Assembly (NCBI GenBank): GCA_022615525.1
Contig: JAKEGN010000233.1
Span: forward strand, 1 to 6,055
Origin: Woeseiaceae bacterium
GTDB taxonomy: Bacteria > Pseudomonadota > Gammaproteobacteria > Steroidobacterales > Woeseiaceae
Length of the DNA: 6,055 bases
Reading direction: 5' to 3'
Position numbers and translations under genes: made by a program. Every line of letters starts with the position of its first letter. The stretch's first letter is position 1. The notes below the pieces were generated by a model. It was not told where the DNA came from. It did no database searches and was given only the letters and a program-made list of their open reading frames with translations. Below are positions 4,517 to 6,055 of this stretch, piece by piece.

Positions 4517-6055
4517 TTGAACGACCGACAGGGAATATCGATCGCTGTATTGACGACGAACCAGGACGATGTGGAGATCGTCAACAAGGCGCTCCGCGAT
4601 GCCGGGCATGCAGCGCATTGTCACTGGATCCGGCAATCGGATGCTTTCGATTCCATGCTTCGCAAGGATCGCGTCGAGCTGATCATCCTCAATTGCGACA
4701 GCTACCCTGACACCATCCGCCAGGTCATCCGTCAAAAGGATGCCTACCTCCCGGAAGTACCGGTCATCGCGACCAGCCGCTCGGTGGACGAAGCGACGAT
4801 CGATCAGGCCATGCAGCAGGGTGCCGCGGACCTGGTGTCGATGAAAACGCGGTCACGGCTGCAATCCGTGGTCGAGCGCGAACTGCGAGCCTTCCGCGTC
4901 GAGCAGGCGTTGAATTCCACGCTGCAAAGCGCGACTGGCTACCGCAAGCAGCTCTACCACTACATGCAGGGTTCGAACAGCGCGATTGCCTACGTGCAGG
5001 AAGGCATCATCGTCGAGGTCAATCGCGCCTGGCTCAGGTTGTTCCAGGTCAAGGAAGCGGACGAGGTTCGCGGCCTGCCGTTGATGGACAACTTCGAACC
5101 GCAGAGCCAGGCTGCCATCAAGGGCGCGATCATTGCGACCACAAAGGGCAAATGGCAACCGGGCGAAATACTTCACGCCAAATCGCGCATCGTCGAGCAA
5201 GGCCGGGCCGACCTGGAACTCGACTTCCAGCTGGTCGACTTCGGCGACGGCCCGCAAATCCAGGTGCGCATTGCACCGCCGGAAAAGCCGCCGGAGGAAC
5301 CGACCAAACTGGTGCACGAAGCGCTGAAGCGTGACCCCACGACGTTGTTCTTCAATCGGGCGACGTTCCTCGAGCGTATTACGAGGCGGCTGGCCAGCAA
5401 GCCGAAATCCGGCATGCATGCACTGGCATACGTCAAACCGGATGACTTCTCGGAAGTGCGCTCGAAGGTCGGGATACTCGCAACCGAAGAGGTTCTGTCG
5501 CAGTTCGCCGAGGAACTGCGAAAGCGCCTGCACCCGCGAGACGTGGCCGGCCGTTTCGAGGGCACGGTCATCATGGCGCTGCTGGAACGCGGCAACGAGC
5601 GCGATGCCGAGGTCTGGGGCCAGCAGCTCGTGGATCACATGAATGCGCACAAATTCAGGATCGGCGACCAGACCGTGCAGCTGACCTGCACCGTCGGAGT
5701 CTGCGCCGTCAGCGGTATCTATTCGAGCCTCGACGAACTGGTCGCTGCCGCCGCCGAAGCGCATACGCTCGGCAAGGGCGCCGGCGGCAACACGGTGCGC
5801 CTGAGCGAATCGGCGGATGCTGACACACGCCTGCGAAAACACGATGCGATCTGGGTCAAGCGCATCAAGGAAGCCCTGAAAGACAGCAGGTTCCGGCTCG
5901 CCAACCTGCCGATAGCCGGGCTGCGCAGCGACACGGTCAAGATGTACGACATGCTGGTCCGCATGATCGACGAACAGGGCAGCGCCATACTTCCATCGGA
6001 GTTCATGCCGGCCGCAGGGCGCAACAACCTGATGAAGCTGATCGACCGCTGGATC
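4517..6055 (+). CDS. FimX-like protein: receiver-like, PAS, degenerate GGDEF, degenerate EAL (3' end cut by window)
   Basis: The first 513 residues of a protein that continues past the right edge; P. aeruginosa FimX is about 690 residues. Residues 7-125 look like a response-regulator receiver fold, but the acidic pair after the first strand is replaced (VLTTNQDD), and Asn59-Cys60 occupy the usual phospho-Asp position after LIIL. Residues 145-252 are a PAS domain (AIAYVQEGIIVEVNRAWLRLF). Residues 273-430 are a GGDEF fold: DPTTLFFNR matches the DxLTGLxNR start, yet the first metal-binding Asp is Lys307 and the GGDEF signature reads EGTVI (348-352). From about 440 an EAL domain begins; the EAL motif reads DML (478-480), QPI reads LPI (464-466), and ILPSEFMPAAG follows. 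Catalysis is therefore unlikely. In FimX the degenerate EAL domain binds c-di-GMP and controls type IV pilus assembly; the same role here is inference. The start is TTG at 4517. Confidence 0.85.
   Translation, partial: MNDRQGISIAVLTTNQDDVEIVNKALRDAGHAAHCHWIRQSDAFDSMLRKDRVELIILNCDSYPDTIRQVIRQKDAYLPEVPVIATSRSVDEATIDQAMQQGAADLVSMKTRSRLQSVVERELRAFRVEQALNSTLQSATGYRKQLYHYMQGSNSAIAYVQEGIIVEVNRAWLRLFQVKEADEVRGLPLMDNFEPQSQAAIKGAIIATTKGKWQPGEILHAKSRIVEQGRADLELDFQLVDFGDGPQIQVRIAPPEKPPEEPTKLVHEALKRDPTTLFFNRATFLERITRRLASKPKSGMHALAYVKPDDFSEVRSKVGILATEEVLSQFAEELRKRLHPRDVAGRFEGTVIMALLERGNERDAEVWGQQLVDHMNAHKFRIGDQTVQLTCTVGVCAVSGIYSSLDELVAAAAEAHTLGKGAGGNTVRLSESADADTRLRKHDAIWVKRIKEALKDSRFRLANLPIAGLRSDTVKMYDMLVRMIDEQGSAILPSEFMPAAGRNNLMKLIDRWI

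Noticed and set aside
4853..5842. Long open frame on the minus strand (329 codons)
   Set aside because: It is antisense to the FimX-like gene, whose plus-strand translation shows PAS, GGDEF and EAL features throughout. The minus-strand product has no recognisable motif, and long antisense frames are common in GC-rich DNA.
1..6055. CRISPR array, insertion sequence or att site
   Set aside because: The only repeat is the two-unit cluster at 38-144. There are no regular spacers, transposase genes or tRNA-linked duplications.

Overview
The window looks like a chromosomal segment of a gammaproteobacterium with fairly high GC. The evidence is an EF-P with the KPGKGQAF loop, an EpmA-type EF-P lysyltransferase, psd lying next to epmA (as I recall, these are also close together in E. 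coli), and a FimX-like c-di-GMP protein. I cannot name a genus. Nothing in the gene content suggests a mobile element. The one accessory-looking stretch is a small repeat cluster at the left end.

Layout. Positions 1-179 are non-coding and hold a diverged tandem repeat (38-144) that resembles REP-type elements. Positions 180-3618 form one tightly packed plus-strand cluster of five genes in which each start overlaps the previous stop by 4 or 11 bases. In order they are a SCO1/SenC copper protein, a PCuAC copper-chaperone lipoprotein, phosphatidylserine decarboxylase (psd), EF-P-(R)-beta-lysine ligase (epmA) and free methionine-(R)-sulfoxide reductase (msrC). The first two serve copper delivery to the CuA centre of cytochrome c oxidase. 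psd makes phosphatidylethanolamine, epmA modifies EF-P, and msrC repairs oxidised free methionine.

The target of EpmA, elongation factor P (efp, 3611-4177), follows on the minus strand. It converges on msrC so closely that the last 8 bases of the two reading frames overlap. efp is read from a 339-base intergenic region (4178-4516) that also drives a divergent plus-strand gene. This region contains an AT-rich candidate efp promoter and two short inverted repeats.

From 4517 to the right edge runs the first 513 codons of a large signalling protein that starts at TTG behind a good Shine-Dalgarno sequence. Its order is receiver-like, PAS, degenerate GGDEF, then the beginning of a degenerate EAL domain. 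This is the architecture of FimX, the c-di-GMP effector that controls type IV pili, and the signature residues of both enzymatic domains are replaced.

All genes belong to known families, and I saw no clearly undescribed system. The points most worth a second look are the left-hand repeat, the mixed overlapping operon, the tail-to-tail epmA-msrC/efp arrangement without epmB nearby, and the degenerate FimX-like protein.
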